A stretch of DNA of 64,000 bases from Myxococcus fulvus (GTDB lineage: Bacteria > Myxococcota > Myxococcia > Myxococcales > Myxococcaceae), in the NCBI RefSeq assembly GCF_900111765.1, contig NZ_FOIB01000002.1, forward strand, positions 930,001-994,000, read 5' to 3'. Made by a program: the position numbers and the translations under genes. Every line of letters starts with the position of its first letter. The first letter of the stretch is position 1. Below are positions 46,361 to 54,362 of this stretch, in pieces. The notes under the pieces are model-generated. The model made no database searches. It had not been told where the DNA came from and saw only the letters and a list, made by a program, of their open reading frames with translations.

Positions 46361-46523
46361 GGGAGGAAATCCGGCGTCCGAGTGGCGCGGCCATGATTTT
46401 CAGGCTCGTGCTCTACCGCTGAGCTATCTCCCGATGGAAGTCGGGAGAGCTGGAGTCGAACCAGCGCCCCCAAGCACCCAAGTGCGTGTCGGGCCACACC
46501 GGACGGACGCCGGAAATCCTCCC
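46361..46523 (-). ncRNA. Permuted tRNA-like structured RNA (Y-RNA-like or circularly permuted tRNA)
   Basis: Read on the minus strand, the 3' half of a tRNA comes before the 5' half. 3' half: anticodon-stem strand GCTTG (46475-46471), variable loop GGGGC, T arm GCTGG-TTCGACT-CCAGC (46465-46449), acceptor strand TCTCCCG (46448-46442), base A. After a 7-base spacer (46440-46434) the 5' half follows: acceptor CGGGAGA (46433-46427), TA, D arm GCTC-AGCGGTA-GAGC (46424-46410), A, anticodon stem CGAGC, loop CTGAAAA (46403-46397). Joined, these give a 72-base cloverleaf with all 21 stem positions paired (one G-U) and a GAA (Phe-type) anticodon. The outer ends, 46523-46504 and 46380-46361, pair at 18 of 20 positions. 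This geometry resembles the tRNA-like domain of bacterial Y RNAs. No Ro60 (TROVE) gene is in the window. Confidence 0.72.
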
Positions 46524-46625
46524 AGTGGACGCGGCCTCCTGGACGGGGCTGACAGCGGCCCGCGCGCCGAGTTGCTTTGCGGAAGCGGACGGGTGCGCGA
46601 GGCTGCCGCCCCGGGAGGAAGGTAC

Positions 46626-47603
46626 ATGCGCGCACTTCAGCTGCAGCGACTGGACGGACCCGACGGGCTGGCCTTGGTGGAGCTTCCCGAGCCCGAGGCG
46701 CAGGACGCGGTGCTCATCGACGTGGTGGCGGCGGGGGTGAGCTTCCCCGATTTGCTCCTGACGAAGGGGCAGTACCAGTTGAAGCCGCCCTTGCCCTTCG
46801 TGCCGGGCGTGGAGGTGGCGGGCGTGGTGCGCTCGGCGCCCGAGGGCGCGTCGGTGAAGGCGGGAGACCGGGTGATGGCCTTCAGCTTCGGGCTGGGGGG
46901 CTTCGCGGAGGTGGCGGCGATTCCCGCGGAGATGGTGTTCCGGATTCCTCGGCGCTGGAGCTTCGAGGCGGCTGCGGGCGTGGTGATGAACTACCACACG
47001 GCGCACTTCGCGCTGCACCGCCGGGGCCGGCTGAAGGCGGGCGAGACGGTGGTGGTGCACGGCGCCGCGGGCGGCGTGGGCACGGCGTCCATCCAGGTGG
47101 CGCGCGGTGCGGGCGCGCGCGTGGTGGCGGTGGTGAGCGACGAGCGCAAGGCGGAGGTGGCCCGCAAGGCGGGAGCGCACGAGGTGCTGCTGTCCTCGGG
47201 CCCCTGGCTCACGCAGCTCAAGGAGCTGACGGACGGCCTGGGCGCCAACGTGGTGTTGGACCCGGTGGGCGGGGACATCTTCGACAAGAGCCTCAAGGCG
47301 CTGGCCCCGGAGGGACGGCTGCTGGTGGTGGGCTTCGCCGGAGGCCGCATCCCCGAGGTGGCGGTGAACAAGCTGCTCTTGCGCAACATCGACGTCGTGG
47401 GCGTGGCGTGGGGCGGCTTCCTCATCCATGAGCCGTCGCTGACGCCCACCATCGCCAAGGACCTGGAGGCGATGGCGGACCAGGGTGTGCTCGAGCCCGT
47501 CGTCGGCCCCGTCTTCCCCCTGGAGCAGGGCGCGCAGGCGCTGCGCGAGCTGGACGCCCGGCGCGCGACCGGCAAGGTCGTCCTGCGCGTGCGCGAAGGC
47601 TGA
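46626..47603 (+). CDS. NADPH:quinone oxidoreductase (zinc-free medium-chain dehydrogenase)
   Basis: A 325-residue enzyme. The catalytic/substrate domain (residues 1-125) has the AGVSFPDLLLTKGQYQ and FVPGVEVAGVV segments of quinone oxidoreductases and lacks zinc ligands. The NADPH-binding Rossmann fold has HGAAGGVGTASIQVA at about residue 141. GGGAGGAAGG precedes the ATG at 46626. The reaction is reduction of quinones or enones with NADPH. It is a single gene ending at a 9-bp inverted repeat. The RNA candidate lies just upstream on the other strand. Confidence 0.9.
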   Translation: MRALQLQRLDGPDGLALVELPEPEAQDAVLIDVVAAGVSFPDLLLTKGQYQLKPPLPFVPGVEVAGVVRSAPEGASVKAGDRVMAFSFGLGGFAEVAAIPAEMVFRIPRRWSFEAAAGVVMNYHTAHFALHRRGRLKAGETVVVHGAAGGVGTASIQVARGAGARVVAVVSDERKAEVARKAGAHEVLLSSGPWLTQLKELTDGLGANVVLDPVGGDIFDKSLKALAPEGRLLVVGFAGGRIPEVAVNKLLLRNIDVVGVAWGGFLIHEPSLTPTIAKDLEAMADQGVLEPVVGPVFPLEQGAQALRELDARRATGKVVLRVREG

Positions 47604-47606
47604 CGT

Positions 47607-47643
47607 CTCGGAGGGTGACGGTGCACTCCGGCCGCCCTCCGAG
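47607..47643 (+). terminator. Hairpin after the quinone oxidoreductase gene
   Basis: A perfect 9-bp inverted repeat (CTCGGAGGG at 47607-47615, CCCTCCGAG at 47635-47643) with a 19-base loop starts 3 bases after the stop. There is no T-run. The position fits a transcript end. Confidence 0.5.
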
Positions 47644-47727
47644 CATGCGGCCCACCGGGCCCTGGCGCCGCTTCGCTGCGGCGTCCGTCCCTCGTCCGCA
47701 CGTTTGGAGCCAGGAGGTGACGGCGCC

Positions 47728-48012
47728 ATGGCGGATGACTCCATCCTCGAGCGACAGCATCAACGGGAGCGGGAACAGGAGCGACAACGGCTCCGCGAGC
47801 AGGAGCAGCAAGATTTGGAGGTGGAGGCCCACCGGGGTCCCCGGCCGCTGGAGGGTTACGCCGGCGGGCACACCACCTGGGCCAGCGCCCAGGATGACGC
47901 GGAGGCCGCCATCGTCCATGCGAACGACGCGGAGAAGTCGTGGGAGGCCAGCCAGCGACAGGCGCGACTGGAGCCGGAGCCCGAGGACCCCGACGCCCGC
48001 GGGCGCGACTGA
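47728..48012 (+). CDS. Small charged protein, coiled-coil N-terminal half
   Basis: A 94-residue protein very rich in Glu, Gln and Arg at the N terminus (ILERQHQREREQERQRL), which probably forms a coiled coil. The C-terminal half holds GYAGGHTTWASAQDDAE and an acidic tail. No family was recognised. An AGGAGG site lies 12 bases before the ATG. Its even composition and good start support a real gene. Confidence 0.65.
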   Translation: MADDSILERQHQREREQERQRLREQEQQDLEVEAHRGPRPLEGYAGGHTTWASAQDDAEAAIVHANDAEKSWEASQRQARLEPEPEDPDARGRD

Positions 48013-48084
48013 CGCGGTGCCCGTGGCCCACGCTCCAGCCATGGGGTTACACGAGCAAGGAGGTTGCACGGTACAGTCGGGGCC

Positions 48085-48648
48085 ATGTCCGCCCCGCCCT
48101 TCCGTGCCGACCTCCGCGTGTTCGTCGAGCAGCGGTGGGTGGGGCTCGCGGACCTCCAGGGCCTGGAGCGGGAGTACCTCGACGAGGTCCTCCGGCAGCC
48201 CCGTGTGAGCTGCTGCAGCTTCGTCGGAGGCTTCTTCATCGACGTGGGCGGCGTGGCCTTCAGCGGCGAGGACTCGGTCGACGAGTTCTGGATGACGTGG
48301 AGCTGGTTCTTCGCGTTGGACAAGCTCCTCGATGGCGCTGACGAGGCACAGGCCGCCCCCTGGGAGGAGTCCGCGATGAAGCTCTGGCGCCACGGGGATG
48401 TGCTGGCCCTGGAGGACCGGAGCGCGAGCGGCACGCCCGTCACCCCGCGCGTCGAGGTGGAGCTCCACCCCTTCTCCCGGAGCCTCGCGCGACAGGGGCT
48501 CGAGTTCCTCGCGTGGGGAGAGCGGCTGCTCGCACTGCTCGACGCGCGCTCGCCTCCCGTTCCGGCGTCCGTGCGCCTGGAGTTCGAGCGGGCGCTCCGA
48601 CTGCCCAGGGACATCGTGGACCGCGTCGCCGCGAAATCCGGCCTGTGA
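48085..48648 (+). CDS. Protein of unknown function
   Basis: A 187-residue soluble protein with no signal peptide or membrane helix. Distinctive parts are RVSCCSFVGGFFIDVGGVAF, a Trp-rich stretch FWMTWSWFFALDKLLDG and a helical C terminus. It may be a small alpha/beta protein of the kind found next to toxin or immunity genes, but no partner lies nearby. The ATG at 48085 is used; an ATG at 48064 would add seven residues. I do not recognise a family. Confidence 0.62.
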   Translation: MSAPPFRADLRVFVEQRWVGLADLQGLEREYLDEVLRQPRVSCCSFVGGFFIDVGGVAFSGEDSVDEFWMTWSWFFALDKLLDGADEAQAAPWEESAMKLWRHGDVLALEDRSASGTPVTPRVEVELHPFSRSLARQGLEFLAWGERLLALLDARSPPVPASVRLEFERALRLPRDIVDRVAAKSGL

Positions 48649-48696
48649 GCCCACTCGGCCCCGGCAAGCGTCCGGGGCGACGTTAAAGTCCACACC

Positions 48697-49878
48697 GTGC
48701 CCTCGCATCCTCCCGCCACCGTGCTTCCGCCGGACGAGGCCCGACGCTTCCTCGTCGCGCACCTCGGGCTCTCGCGCCCCTTCCCGCTCCAGGGTGCCCG
48801 GGGTGCCCGCGCGCTCCTGAAGACCCTGCGCTGCATCCAGTTGGACCCGCTGGATGTCATCGGCACCAACGCGGACCTGGTGGCGCTCGCGCGCGTGGAC
48901 GGATTGGCGCGCGGCGACGTGTACCGACACCTGCTGCCAGGGCACGCCTTCGAGCACTTCGCCAAGGAGCGCTGCCTGCTGCCGGCCAGCGCGTTCCCCT
49001 ACTACCGCGAGCGCGCGGCCCAGGCGCCCTGGTGGCGACTGGAGGAGCGACTCAAGCGGGTGCCGGAGGCGGTGCTGCACGCGGTGCTCGAGGAGGTGAT
49101 GGCGCGCGGCCGCTCCTCGCCACGCGAGCTGAAGGACCATGGCGCGGTGGTGCCCATCGACTGGAGTGGTTGGAAGGGCACCGCTCGCGCCACGGCGATG
49201 GCGCTGGAAATCCTGTGGACGCGCTGTCAGGTGGTGGTGTGCGGCCGGGGCCCGGGCGGCAAGCTGTACGACGTCCCGCATCGCGCCCTGCCCCGGATGG
49301 CCGAGGCCCGGGTGACGCAGACGTTCGAGCGCTGGGGACTGACCGAGCGCGTGGAGGCCGCGGGCCTGCTCAGCCGCGCGAGCGGTCCCCACTGGTCCAC
49401 GCTGACCGAGGTGCGCACCTCCTCGCTCCCCGACACGCTGGTCGACGAGGGCGTGCTGGAGGCGGTCAGCATCCCCGGCTCGCCCCGGCGCTACCTGGCG
49501 CCCGTGGGCTTCCGGGAGCGGGATCAGCCGGAGCCCGACGCGAGGATGCGCATCCTCGGGCCCCTGGACCCGGTGCTGTGGGACCGGGAGCTGGTGCGCG
49601 TGGCGTTCGGCTTCGACTACACCTGGGAGGTCTACAAGCCCGCCGCGCAGCGCGAGTGGGGTTGGTACGTCTGTCCGCTGCTCCATCGAGGGAAGCTGGT
49701 GGGACGGCTGGAGGCGCGCGTGCGCGATGGCGTGCTCCAGGTGGACAACCTATGGCGGGAGAAGGGCGTGAAGCTGGACGACGCCGCGCTCGACGAGGCG
49801 CTCGCGCGTCACGCGGCCGCGTGCGGCGCCGAGGCGGTGAGCAGGCCCCGGGCGCGCGTCACGGGTCGCGCCTCCTGA
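48697..49878 (+). CDS. YcaQ/AlkX-type DNA glycosylase (winged-helix, DUF1006)
   Basis: A 393-residue protein of the HTH_42/YcaQ family. The family's catalytic Q-x-D motif is seen as Gln48-Leu-Asp50 in CIQLDPLDVIG. Winged-helix segments follow (SSPRELKDHG, WKGTARATAMALEILW), and the C-terminal beta domain includes LGPLDPVLWDRELVRVAFGFDYTWE and GWYVCPLLHRGKLVGRLE. Members such as E. coli YcaQ unhook interstrand crosslinks and remove alkylated bases; related myxobacterial or actinobacterial proteins protect producers of DNA-damaging metabolites. The start is the GTG at 48697. Confidence 0.85.
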   Translation: MPSHPPATVLPPDEARRFLVAHLGLSRPFPLQGARGARALLKTLRCIQLDPLDVIGTNADLVALARVDGLARGDVYRHLLPGHAFEHFAKERCLLPASAFPYYRERAAQAPWWRLEERLKRVPEAVLHAVLEEVMARGRSSPRELKDHGAVVPIDWSGWKGTARATAMALEILWTRCQVVVCGRGPGGKLYDVPHRALPRMAEARVTQTFERWGLTERVEAAGLLSRASGPHWSTLTEVRTSSLPDTLVDEGVLEAVSIPGSPRRYLAPVGFRERDQPEPDARMRILGPLDPVLWDRELVRVAFGFDYTWEVYKPAAQREWGWYVCPLLHRGKLVGRLEARVRDGVLQVDNLWREKGVKLDDAALDEALARHAAACGAEAVSRPRARVTGRAS

Positions 49879-49884
49879 GTCGAA

Positions 49885-50325
49885 TCAGGGCGGAGGCTTG
49901 GGCAGCTCGCGCTCCAACGCGTCGGCGGCGCCAGCGTCCTTGTGGACGCCGAAGCGCTGACGCGAGCACATGAGCAACTGGCCCGCGTAGACAGTGTCCG
50001 AGAGCGCGCCCACGAAGTCACCGTGCTCGGCGAGCGTGCGTGCCCGCTCGTCCATCAGGTGGGCGAGGATGCGCGCCTGCTCGGCGTGCCCGAACAACCG
50101 CACGACGGAGCGCGCGTCGAACAGCGTGAGCGTCTCCAGTTCCATGCCGAGCGTCGTCTGACAGGCCTCGCTCAGGCTGCGCAGGCTGTCCTCCAACGAG
50201 CGGTTGGCGCGGACGCGGGCGAGGTCTGGAGCCAGTCGACCGAGCTCGCGGAGGGCTTGGAGCGCGTAGGCCTGACGCAGGATGGGCATGCGAAAGCCAA
50301 GTACAGCCTGAGACAGGGGAATCAT
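49885..50325 (-). CDS. Helical protein of unknown function
   Basis: A 146-residue mostly helical cytoplasmic protein (YALQALRELGRLAPDLARVRAN, SLSEACQTTLGMELETLTLFDARSVVRLFG, ARILAHLMDERARTLAEHGD). Residue spacing suggests a TPR-like or four-helix bundle. No family was recognised. The ATG at 50325 has a GGGGGA-like site; an ATG at 50289 is an alternative. It is convergent with the glycosylase gene by 6 bases. Confidence 0.65.
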   Translation of the reverse strand: MIPLSQAVLGFRMPILRQAYALQALRELGRLAPDLARVRANRSLEDSLRSLSEACQTTLGMELETLTLFDARSVVRLFGHAEQARILAHLMDERARTLAEHGDFVGALSDTVYAGQLLMCSRQRFGVHKDAGAADALERELPKPPP

Positions 50326-50422
50326 CCAGTCCCCCGGGTGATTCCCGCGCGCCCGCCCGGAGGACCGGGTCACACTCCGTGAACTGTACGAGGACCCCGG
50401 GAGGCTGCGAGACTCGCCCGCG

Positions 50423-51841
50423 GTGGCCGAATCCCCTCCCCTCGCCTCGGACGCGCCCGCGCTTCCCGACGCCCGTGTCGCGAGCCGACGCGAGCGGGGG
50501 GTCGTCTTCGCCGCGTCCTTCCTGTTCCTGCTCGTGCTGGAGGCGGGGCTGCGCCGGTTCACCCTGGACGGGCTGCGCTTCCAGGCGTGGAGCTCCGAGC
50601 GGATGATGCAGACGCTGTCGCTGCGCGAGCTGCGCGACGAGCCGCTGCGCTCCCTCTGGTATCTGCACATCCAGCCGCCCCTGCTGGACGTGCTCCGCGC
50701 CACGCTGGCCATGTTCCAGGGCTCGCTCGATGACCTGGCCCTGGTCGACGCCGTGGACCGCTGGACCTATGTCGTGTGGGCGCTCGTGTTCGCTGGCACG
50801 GTGACGCTCGTGCATGCGTGGGTCTTCCAGGTGGCGGGGCGGAGATTCGCCCGAGTCGCCGCGGTGCTGATGGCGCTGCATCCGGGCACCCTCGCCTTCG
50901 CGACGCTCCTGGACAGCACCGCGGCCAGCGCCCTCGCATTCCTGTGGTTCTGCTTCGAGCTGTGGCGCTTCCCTCGCGAGGACGGCTCCATCGCCCGGCT
51001 CGCCGCCGCGTCGCTCGTCCTCTTCTTCCTGCGCTCCATCTTCCAGTGGCCGTTCTTCCCACTGGTGGCCCTGTGTCTCGCGCTGCGGGGGGCCTCGGCT
51101 CGGAGCGTGGGTCGCTATCTCGTCGTCGTCACGCTCTTCGCGGGCCCCTACGTCGCCAAGCAGCTCGCCCTGTTCAACACGTCCATGACGTCCAGCTTCG
51201 ACGGGCTCAACTTCTGTCGGGCCATCGGCCTGGGCGAGCCCGACCTCGGCGCGGTGCGGCTGCCCGACAACGTGCTGCCCAGGTCCCTGCCGTCACCGGC
51301 CAGCGCCGCCGTGCTGCGCACGGACGAGAAGCTCGGGGGCTACTACAACTACAACCACCTGGATGCCCTGCGGTACTCGGTGGGGCTGAAGTACGTGTGC
51401 CGTCGGGCCCTCGTCGAGCGGCCCCTCTCCGCGACGCTCGCTTCGTTCGCGCAGAACGCGGTGATGTACGGCGTGCCGTCCAGCCGCTACCAGCCCAACG
51501 TCCTGGTGGACCGGCTGCCGTGGCGAGTGCCGCTCGACTTCGTCTTCTCGTCGCCCGTGCTCTGGGTGCTGGTGCTCCTCGCGGGAGCGCGGGCCGTGCG
51601 GGAGATGAAGCGCCGTGTGGACTGGCTCCAGGTGGCCGGGCTGGTGTTGCCGGTGTTGTTCGTCGTCTCGGTGAGCGTGCTCTTCGAGAAGGGCGAGAAC
51701 ATGCGGTTCAAGTACTTCATCGAGCCGGTGTTGCTCGTGTTCCTCTGCGCCCAGGCCGCGCGACTCACCGCGCGAGCCCCTGCCCGGTCTCCAACACACG
51801 CGGTATCCCCCGGGCCGGGTGACGGCTCGGTGGCGCGTTGA
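50423..51841 (+). CDS. Polytopic membrane protein, GT-C glycosyltransferase-like
   Basis: A 472-residue protein with about ten transmembrane helices. An N-terminal cytoplasmic stretch precedes helix 1 (GVVFAASFLFLLVLEAG). The first large loop contains LRSLWYLHIQPPLLDVLRA, a motif reminiscent of the acidic/aromatic first loop of GT-C enzymes. FEKGENMRFKYFIEPVLLVFL near the end resembles the last helices of ArnT-like proteins. The substrate is unknown. The start is the GTG at 50423. Confidence 0.72.
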   Translation: MAESPPLASDAPALPDARVASRRERGVVFAASFLFLLVLEAGLRRFTLDGLRFQAWSSERMMQTLSLRELRDEPLRSLWYLHIQPPLLDVLRATLAMFQGSLDDLALVDAVDRWTYVVWALVFAGTVTLVHAWVFQVAGRRFARVAAVLMALHPGTLAFATLLDSTAASALAFLWFCFELWRFPREDGSIARLAAASLVLFFLRSIFQWPFFPLVALCLALRGASARSVGRYLVVVTLFAGPYVAKQLALFNTSMTSSFDGLNFCRAIGLGEPDLGAVRLPDNVLPRSLPSPASAAVLRTDEKLGGYYNYNHLDALRYSVGLKYVCRRALVERPLSATLASFAQNAVMYGVPSSRYQPNVLVDRLPWRVPLDFVFSSPVLWVLVLLAGARAVREMKRRVDWLQVAGLVLPVLFVVSVSVLFEKGENMRFKYFIEPVLLVFLCAQAARLTARAPARSPTHAVSPGPGDGSVAR

Positions 51842-51874
51842 CGTCCGCGGCTGTCTGCTAGGCTTGGGTCCAAC

Positions 51875-52987
51875 ATGAAGGACCTGGACGCCATCCTCCG
51901 CGCTCGCGCGCGCTCCCGTGGGCCCTGGGTACTGGCCACGGTGGTCGCCGTGTCGGGTTCGTCGTACCGCAAGCCGGGCGCCCGGATGTTGATGGGCGAG
52001 GACGGCTGGCTCGCCGGAGGCGTGAGCGGCGGGTGTCTGGAGGCCGATATCGTCCGCAAGGCGTTCTTCTGGACGAGCACCGGGCCTCGCGTGCTCCGCT
52101 ACGACTCCACGGGAGAAGGCATCGAGGACGAGGGCAGCTTGTCCTTCGCGCTCGGCTGCAATGGCGTCGTGGACGTGTTGCTGGAGCGCTGTGAGCCCGG
52201 CCCGGCCGATGCGCTGGTCTTCGCGGACGAGGCCCGGAACCTGGGACGTCGCGCCGTCATCGCCACCGTGTACCAGGGGCCCGCGCAGGCCGTGGGGACG
52301 CGGTGGATGGTGCGTGACGATGGCGTGGAGGCGGGACACATCGCGGGCGCACTGGGAGAGGCCGTTCGTGTCGCGGCCCGCGAGGCGATGGAGCAGGGCC
52401 GCACGTGGAGCGGGCCGTGTGGAGGCGCGGACGTGCTGGTGGAGGTGGTGCAGCCGCCCCACGAGCTGGTGTTGTTCGGCAGCGGGTTCGACGTCGCGCC
52501 CGTGGTGACCCAGGCAGCGAGCCTGGGCTGGCGCGTCACGGTGGTCGCGGACCGGCCCATGCAGACGCTGCGACGGAGATTCCCTCTGGCGCACGCGGTG
52601 GTCTCCGCGAAGACGGGTGAGGCGGCGACTTCGGCTCCGGTGTCACCTCGCGCGCTGGTGGTGTTGATGACGCACAGCCTGCCGCAGGACCAGGAGCTGC
52701 TCGCAGGGTTGCTCCCGCATCCTCTGCGGTATCTGGGTGTGTTGGGTCCGCGCTCTCGCACGGAGAGGTTGCTCGCGGGGCTCGCCACCGCGCCGAGCGC
52801 GACGATGCTGGAGAAGCTGCATGCCCCGGTGGGGCTGGACCTCGGCGCGGAGGGCGCGGAGGAGATCGCCCTGTCCATCGTCGCGGAGCTGCAGGCCGTG
52901 GTGTCGGAGCGCGAGGGCGGCAAGCTGCGCGAGCGCCGCGCGCCCATCCACACGGTGGCGCCGCCTCCTGTACGGAAGCTCGCGTGA
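51875..52987 (+). CDS. XdhC/CoxI-family protein
   Basis: A 370-residue member of the XdhC/CoxI family that helps insert sulfurated molybdenum cofactor into hydroxylases such as xanthine dehydrogenase. Residues 1-80 (VVAVSGSSYRKPGARMLMGEDG, GGVSGGCLEADI) and 100-115 (EGSLSFALGCNGVVDVLLE) are typical. The C-terminal Rossmann part starts at LVLFGSGFDVAPVVTQA and includes VVLMTHSLPQDQELL. The next gene (MocA-like) overlaps its stop by four bases. No molybdenum hydroxylase is in the window. Confidence 0.9.
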   Translation: MKDLDAILRARARSRGPWVLATVVAVSGSSYRKPGARMLMGEDGWLAGGVSGGCLEADIVRKAFFWTSTGPRVLRYDSTGEGIEDEGSLSFALGCNGVVDVLLERCEPGPADALVFADEARNLGRRAVIATVYQGPAQAVGTRWMVRDDGVEAGHIAGALGEAVRVAAREAMEQGRTWSGPCGGADVLVEVVQPPHELVLFGSGFDVAPVVTQAASLGWRVTVVADRPMQTLRRRFPLAHAVVSAKTGEAATSAPVSPRALVVLMTHSLPQDQELLAGLLPHPLRYLGVLGPRSRTERLLAGLATAPSATMLEKLHAPVGLDLGAEGAEEIALSIVAELQAVVSEREGGKLRERRAPIHTVAPPPVRKLA

Positions 52988-53595
52988 GGGCGGGCCGAGC
53001 GCGAGCAGGCGTGGTGTTGCTCGCGGCGGGAGGCTCGTCTCGGCTCGGACATCCCAAGCAGCTCGTCGTCCACGAGGGGAAGACGCTCATCCGACGCGCC
53101 GCCGAAGCGGCCCTGTCTCTCGGCGCAGGTCCCGTGCTCGTGGTCCTCGGCGCCCATCGCGACACCATCGCCTCCGAGCTCGTCGACCTCCCCTTGCGAG
53201 TCATCGAGCATCCCGACTGGGCGCTCGGTCCCGGCGGCTCACTGACGATGGGGCTCTCGGCGATGTCATCGGGTGACCCCGACGTGGACGCGGTGCTCTT
53301 CATGCTCTGTGACCAGGTCCGCGTCACGGCATCACATCTCCGAGCCCTCGTGGACACCTGGCGGACCACCGGTGCACCCATCGTGGCCTCTGGATACGAC
53401 GGCACGCACGGTGTCCCCGCGCTGTTCTCCCGCGCCGTGTTCCCGGAGCTGGAAGCCCTGTCCCCGGCCCAGGGCGCACGTGGAGTGATTGCCCGCGACC
53501 CGACCCGCGTCGCCACCGTACCGCTCCCCGGAGGCGGCGAGGACGTGGACACGCCCGCGGACCTGGACCGGCTCGACCCCCGGCGGCCCGTGTAA
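52984..53595 (+). CDS. Molybdenum cofactor cytidylyltransferase-like protein (MocA family)
   Basis: A 203-residue nucleotidyltransferase. LLAAGGSSRLGHPKQL is the phosphate-binding loop with the conserved Lys, and FMLCDQVRV holds the metal-binding Asp. MocA attaches CMP to molybdopterin to make the cytosine-dinucleotide cofactor used by xanthine dehydrogenase-type enzymes. The GTG start overlaps the XdhC stop (GTGA). Pairing with XdhC strongly supports the assignment over other NTP transferases. Confidence 0.87.
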   Translation: MRAGRARAGVVLLAAGGSSRLGHPKQLVVHEGKTLIRRAAEAALSLGAGPVLVVLGAHRDTIASELVDLPLRVIEHPDWALGPGGSLTMGLSAMSSGDPDVDAVLFMLCDQVRVTASHLRALVDTWRTTGAPIVASGYDGTHGVPALFSRAVFPELEALSPAQGARGVIARDPTRVATVPLPGGGEDVDTPADLDRLDPRRPV

Positions 53596-53905
53596 CCCCA
53601 TTGCCTCTCGATGACTCGAACAACCGGGTGGCGACTCGGGCCTCCGTCCCCGGATTGCGACTCACGACGCTGGCCCGCCGCGTCGTTTTTCGTCCCATGA
53701 GCGGACAGAGCGCCGGATTGCCCGCGTAACCGGCATGGGCCCGTTCAGGCCCTGTAACCGGTATGAAGCCCTGGCGACGCCTGTAACCGGTATGAACCCG
53801 GGACACGGCCGCTCGCGCCGGTCCGCACTGTCAGTCGAACGGCATCCCTCCTATGCTGAGCCACGCGCGCGGTCGCGTCAGTCAGGCCCAGGTCGGGGGA
53901 TTCTC
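53596..53905 (+). promoter_or_regulatory. 310-bp gap with direct repeats
   Basis: This gap precedes the small membrane protein gene. It contains two copies of CCGGATTGC (53650-53658, 53713-53721) and three copies of TAACCGGYATG (listed separately). TATGCT at about 53852 could be a -10 element. No gene was seen. Confidence 0.4.
53727..53794 (+). repeat. Three direct repeats TAACCGGYATG
   Basis: TAACCGGCATG at 53727-53737, TAACCGGTATG at 53755-53765 and at 53784-53794, spaced 28 and 29 bases. Similarity continues for a few bases into GAANCC. Each contains ACCGGT or ACCGGC. The even spacing fits several copies of a DNA-binding protein on roughly the same face; it is too short for CRISPR. Confidence 0.7.
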
Positions 53906-54310
53906 ATGGAGTCTCAGCAGCCCACCCTCATCCAGAAGGAGCAGGAGCCTCCTGACACGACAGGCGCGGACGAGCGTGAGTCCTCGTGGAGCACCGGCGA
54001 GGTCCTCGTCATCGGCGGCATCGGCCTGCTCGTCGCCATCGCGGTGGTCGGCCTCTTCATCGGCGTGGCGAAGTGGCTCCTCAAATACAGCCTGCTGGCG
54101 CTCGGCATCTACGTCCTCTTCTCGCTGACGCGGCGCTGGCTGCGCGGCTCGAAGCAACCGACACCCTCGGAGCTCACGCCGTACACGGCGACCCAGAAGA
54201 CCCGGGCCGAGCAGCTCCAGGAGATCGACCCCGAGCAGGCCCTGGCCCGCTTCAAGGCCGAGCACATGTCGGAGGCCCCGCCTCCCGCGCGGCCCCACCG
54301 CAAGCCGTGA
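53906..54310 (+). CDS. Small membrane protein of unknown function
   Basis: A 134-residue protein with two adjacent hydrophobic helices (VLVIGGIGLLVAIAVVGLFIG and WLLKYSLLALGIYVLFSL) between a polar N terminus and a basic, Pro-rich C terminus. GGGGGA lies seven bases before the ATG at 53906. An upstream in-frame ATG at 53735 lies within the repeat region and is rejected. No family was recognised. Confidence 0.7.
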   Translation: MESQQPTLIQKEQEPPDTTGADERESSWSTGEVLVIGGIGLLVAIAVVGLFIGVAKWLLKYSLLALGIYVLFSLTRRWLRGSKQPTPSELTPYTATQKTRAEQLQEIDPEQALARFKAEHMSEAPPPARPHRKP

Positions 54311-54362
54311 GCACACCCTTCCTCCACCCGGCCCGGGCCCGCCCACGTCCGGGCCACGCGTC

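Noticed and set aside
46381-46520. Two ordinary tandem tRNA genes, one cut short
   Set aside because: The bases 5' of the T arm do not contain a D arm, and the bases 3' of the D arm do not contain a T arm. The halves pair with each other perfectly instead, so two independent tRNAs do not explain the data.
46361-46523. tmRNA
   Set aside because: The cloverleaf has a full D stem and a Phe-type anticodon half, lacks a tag-encoding frame, and is far too short.
53727-53794. CRISPR array
   Set aside because: Only three 11-base repeats, with unlike short spacers and no cas genes.
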